Below, piece by piece: positions 60,783-64,000 of a stretch of 64,000 nt of DNA. The stretch's first letter is position 1. Each line of letters opens with the position of its first letter. The notes under the pieces were generated by a model. It saw only the letters and a program-made list of their open reading frames with translations, had not been told where the DNA came from and made no database searches. The stretch spans positions 17,287,969-17,351,968 of the forward strand of contig NC_064035.1 of the NCBI RefSeq assembly GCF_932526225.1. The letters are read 5' to 3'. The position numbers were made by a program, and so were the translations under genes. The DNA is from Nematostella vectensis (lineage: Eukaryota > Cnidaria > Anthozoa > Actiniaria > Edwardsiidae).

Positions 60783-63018
60783 CTGTAAGAAACAAACACA
60801 ATCCAACATAAAAATAAATAAGTAACAAACAGGGGGATCCATGATGAGACATAAATTAGTTTTGAATCAGAGAAATAACAAAGTGCTTGTGTTTACTTCG
60901 ATGCCGACTGATTTTCATTACTAAATAACATCCTTGTAGTTGTGTCACATGAGAAAACTAGACTTATGGGAGTGTCCAATAAAATATTTGAGCAACAACC
61001 CATGCCTCATAAGAATTTCAACAAATAACAATTTATCTCTATGGTTTGGGGGGGGGGGGGGGGGGGGCGCTTATTCTGTGCTCTTCATACATAGATTGTT
61101 CTTTACAGCACATGTATAGAAGTCTGTTATTTAACATTTATTTATGTGGACGTAAAAATCATACTAGTCCAATACTCTGACAAATGTACACATGGCATTG
61201 TTCCCTTTCATTGTTTTACTTCATTCTCTAATACGCTCCAATAGCCTCAATTGTTTCAGACAATGCCACACATTTTGTTTCCCCCCCCCTCCCTCTCCCC
61301 CCTGGGGGACTCCCACAAAAACAGATGGGGTGATCGATGGCAAAATCAATTTTAATTGTGACATAAACTGCCAAAAATGTCACCCCCCCTTTCTAAATAC
61401 TAGATCCACCACTGCCTTCACCATCAAATTTTAGTTTATTTTTACTGATAGCTTCCTTCTGAAAAAGGTGCAATTTGGTGGTTGTCATTTATCTAAAGCG
61501 GAATGATATACTACTAACTTAAAACCAATAATGTTGTAAGTTTGAAAATGAGGGATGAGAAGTTTACCCGGTACCCCTCCCCAGCCAGACAAGAAAATGA
61601 AATGACTAAATAAACTGCAAGCCTAAATCAAACATGCAGTCTACGAAAAAAAATATATAATTTCGATTTGCGATGATACAAAATAAATAACTGCCTCGCA
61701 TACTTGCCGAAGAAATTTAATCCATGGAAACATTCTATTCAAGCAGTTGCAGATGTTGTCATTTAAAACATTACTGATTACTCTAGGTGCATTAAAAATT
61801 CGCTTTCGAATTTGACAGCTCGAATAAATTTGATTCTAGAAACCGAAGATAAAACTTCGCCACGTAACGACTTCTAAAAACGCTTTCCATCACAAAATTA
61901 AACCAAAAGAGCTCTACACGATATGGCTTAAAGGTGTTTGCTTGATATGAAATCATAATAACGTAAAATAAGAAGGGGAAATGACGAGCAACAAAGAAGT
62001 ATACGACTCAATACCCCGACGCGAATTCCATCTATAATAACGAAGCTCGAGAACTAAATATCACTTTGGAAGATAGTTTTCCTTCTTCTTCGACATATTA
62101 AAAAAAATGAAATCATTGTTCGTCGGCTGATCTCCTGTTCTCCATTATAAATATCAAATGAAGCGATTTGCAATTCAAATTCTTAGCGCCTGTTCGATGC
62201 AGATCACCGCTCGACTGAAAGTACATATCAACATGGCGGTCGCAGCTGAAAGGTTGAATAGCACACGTGTGGCTGTTAGACACAGATTCTACTAAACAGG
62301 ACGAAATGATGCCTTACCCAAGATACACTTACACAAGATAGTCAAGGAAACACTAGTAAATTTACCCCTCTAGGGATTTGGGCGATTGTTTGAGCATAGC
62401 GTCTTAAAGATACAGACAGTGTGACTGAAGTGAGTATAAATTGTACAGCAAATCAATTCCATCAACAAAGAACGGTTAGAATAATCGAAAGCAGCGAAGT
62501 AGGAGATATCTTCCATCAGCACCAGTACCCTCGCCGAAAATCTTACCATACATACCAGATATGAGTTGGAGGTAGTGTGAGGATTCACATGGCTTGTTTA
62601 CGGTAGAGAAGTGGGGAAAATCGAGGACGGATAAGTGAGGCACATTCAAGCGATTAGGTATTCCGTGCGCAACTCGTCCGCGCCGATACGCGGGAACTTG
62701 GCACGTGATCTAGCAACTAGAGCCTCTCTCGCCGATCGTCTGTCTGTAAAACTCGGCGAGTGTCGGATGGCGAGTGTCGGATTTCGCTCTAAAAAAAAAT
62801 GGGATTTTAGTTTTTCATTTCGAGTTTTAAAGATATGATTGCATTTTTTCATCGGTCGGTCGGCCGCGCGAGGCGATACTAGCAATGCTGACTGATGTTG
62901 ATTTTAAAAATTGGAGAACTCAACTGTATTTGTATTCTCTCTAATGTCCCCTAGTTTATAGGGTTGGGTGGAAGGTAGAATTAGAGTTTATTGTTTGCTA
63001 CGCGCGATCTCATTGATT
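60783..63018. other. POU 5' intron/promoter region and right-hand spacer
   Basis: No further coding exon recognised. A G run at 61049-61067 is followed by GCGCTTATTC, the same core as the repeats near 9-12 kb. A dispersed repeat end (CTAGATCCACCACTG) is at 61403-61417. A YY1-like AACATGGCGGTCGC at 62230-62243 could lie near the POU transcription start. Confidence 0.45.
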
Positions 63019-63028
63019 GATTAGCAGG

Positions 63029-63718
63029 GAGTGTAGGTTTTTGTCGAGGGTAAAATGTCGAGGGTCGAGGGAAACTTAATATTTATCGGAGAGACTCAGC
63101 GAATAGCTCATTCTACGCGCTTGAGTCCCAGGAGTACGATGTTCGGTACCTTTTATAGTTTTCGAGTAAATTGAGTTTTAGTGAACTTCGAAAAATGCCA
63201 ATAAACTCATCGAGTTTTTTTCCGAATTTTTTTTTTTTTTATGCCCGTTAGACTCCCCTGAATTTTGTGCATCTAGGAAAATTGAAGCGATTCAGAGATT
63301 CGCAGGGAACACTAACCTTGAAACGTGCTCCATTTCGTCCTCGAAGACCATATGTGCTTCTACAAAAACCCGAGGAGTGTAGGTGGCTGGACAACCTACA
63401 TTCCAATCCTCCTTCACTTCACTCACTTTCGTGGGAAAATGGAAAATTATCTGCAGGTACACTAGCGCCACAAAGTGTCCACTTTATTTTTCTTTACTGT
63501 TAAAAATAAGAATATCTGAATCGCTTCAATTTTCCTAGATGCACAAAATTCAGGGGAGTCTAAAGCGCATAAAAGATTTTTTTCCGAAACATCCGAAATT
63601 ATCTTCGTACTCCTGGGACTCAAGCGCGTAGAATGAGCTATTCGCTGAGTCTCTCCGATAAATATTTTAAAGTTACCCTCGACATTTTACCCTCGACCCT
63701 CGACAGAAACCTACACTC
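63029..63718. mobile_element. 690-bp foldback DNA element with long inverted repeats and 10-bp target duplication
   Basis: Arms of about 270 bp (63029-63298) and 205 bp (63514-63718) are inverted copies, beginning GAGTGTAGGTTT and sharing TATTTATCGGAGAGACTCAG, CATTCTACGCGCTTGAGTCC and GACTCCCCTGAATTTTGTGC. The flanks GATTAGCAGG (63019-63028) and GATTAGCGGG (63719-63728) form a 10-bp direct repeat with one mismatch. Long inverted ends with a 9-10 bp target duplication fit a non-autonomous Mutator-like element. No transposase is present. Confidence 0.78.
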
Positions 63719-63728
63719 GATTAGCGGG

Positions 63729-64000
63729 ACGTACATCCCCTTACAGTTGTTGACAGGACCTTTGAGGTAATGACCAAAGACAAGTGCGGACACGAGTAGA
63801 CAGTGGGCAAAAGTTTGTCCTCGGCGGGCTGAAGATCAGAGGATGCGACGGCCTGCAGGCTGAGCTGGCCGTTTCGAAACAAAAAAACAAATTTGTTTAT
63901 CCTTGTCAATCAGGCCGTTGCGAAATGAAACATTATCGCAGGCAAACTATAGAATTGTACTAGTTGCAGCTTGCTCGACAATGGACAGAAATAGATCCCA
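63729..64000. other. Right edge of the window
   Basis: No supportable feature. A 62-codon minus ORF has no likeness to known families. Confidence 0.4.

Noticed and set aside
60752-60799. Upstream Met of the POU ORF (60799)
   Set aside because: A strong splice acceptor lies between it and the Met at 60751, so the upstream codons are intronic.

Overview
This is a 64 kb piece of an animal nuclear genome. Genes are split into many small exons with GT/AG introns, codon use is unremarkable, the non-coding DNA is AT-rich, and tandem repeats and transposon remnants fill introns and spacers. The gene set (neurabin, CSRNP, LETMD1, CutA, phospholipase C-beta, a rhodopsin-like receptor, a POU-homeobox gene) combined with compact vertebrate-like exon structure suggests an early-branching metazoan. 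A sea anemone or other anthozoan cnidarian, possibly Nematostella, is my best guess; this is inference and not proven by the sequence.

Layout. 1-7299 (-): neurabin/spinophilin-like gene, running off the left edge, with a possible internal alternative first exon. 7.3-12.3 kb: spacer with a 31-bp minisatellite and several patches of a GCGCTTATTCGAG-type repeat. 12337-12945 (-): compact CSRNP gene. 14156-17596 (-): LETMD1-like mitochondrial gene in seven exons, head-to-head with intronless CUTA (17770-18219, +) across a 173-bp shared promoter. 18.2-24.3 kb: no supportable gene. 24318-49242 (+): complete phospholipase C-beta gene that I could join into 36 in-phase exons (1,272 residues), with PH, EF-hand, catalytic X/Y, C2 and coiled-coil C-terminal regions. 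49.2-54.3 kb: 3' flank, two MITE types and a 1.45-kb 22-bp minisatellite. 54322-57234 (+): three-exon class A GPCR. 59309-60751 (-): POU-domain transcription factor with its coding region in one exon. 63029-63718: foldback element with a near-perfect 10-bp target duplication.

The genes form no operon-like unit. PLC-beta is the classical effector of Gq-coupled receptors, so a GPCR about 5 kb downstream is suggestive, but nothing in the sequence shows that they work together. The most unusual structural theme is in the PLC-beta gene: tandem arrays have grown out of the splice sites themselves (four copies of the exon 12 acceptor, ten copies of the exon 23 donor with its coding sequence), and a single intron carries three successive arrays of related units. 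A Penelope-like element with a GIY-YIG endonuclease and a hammerhead-like 3' motif sits in intron 3.
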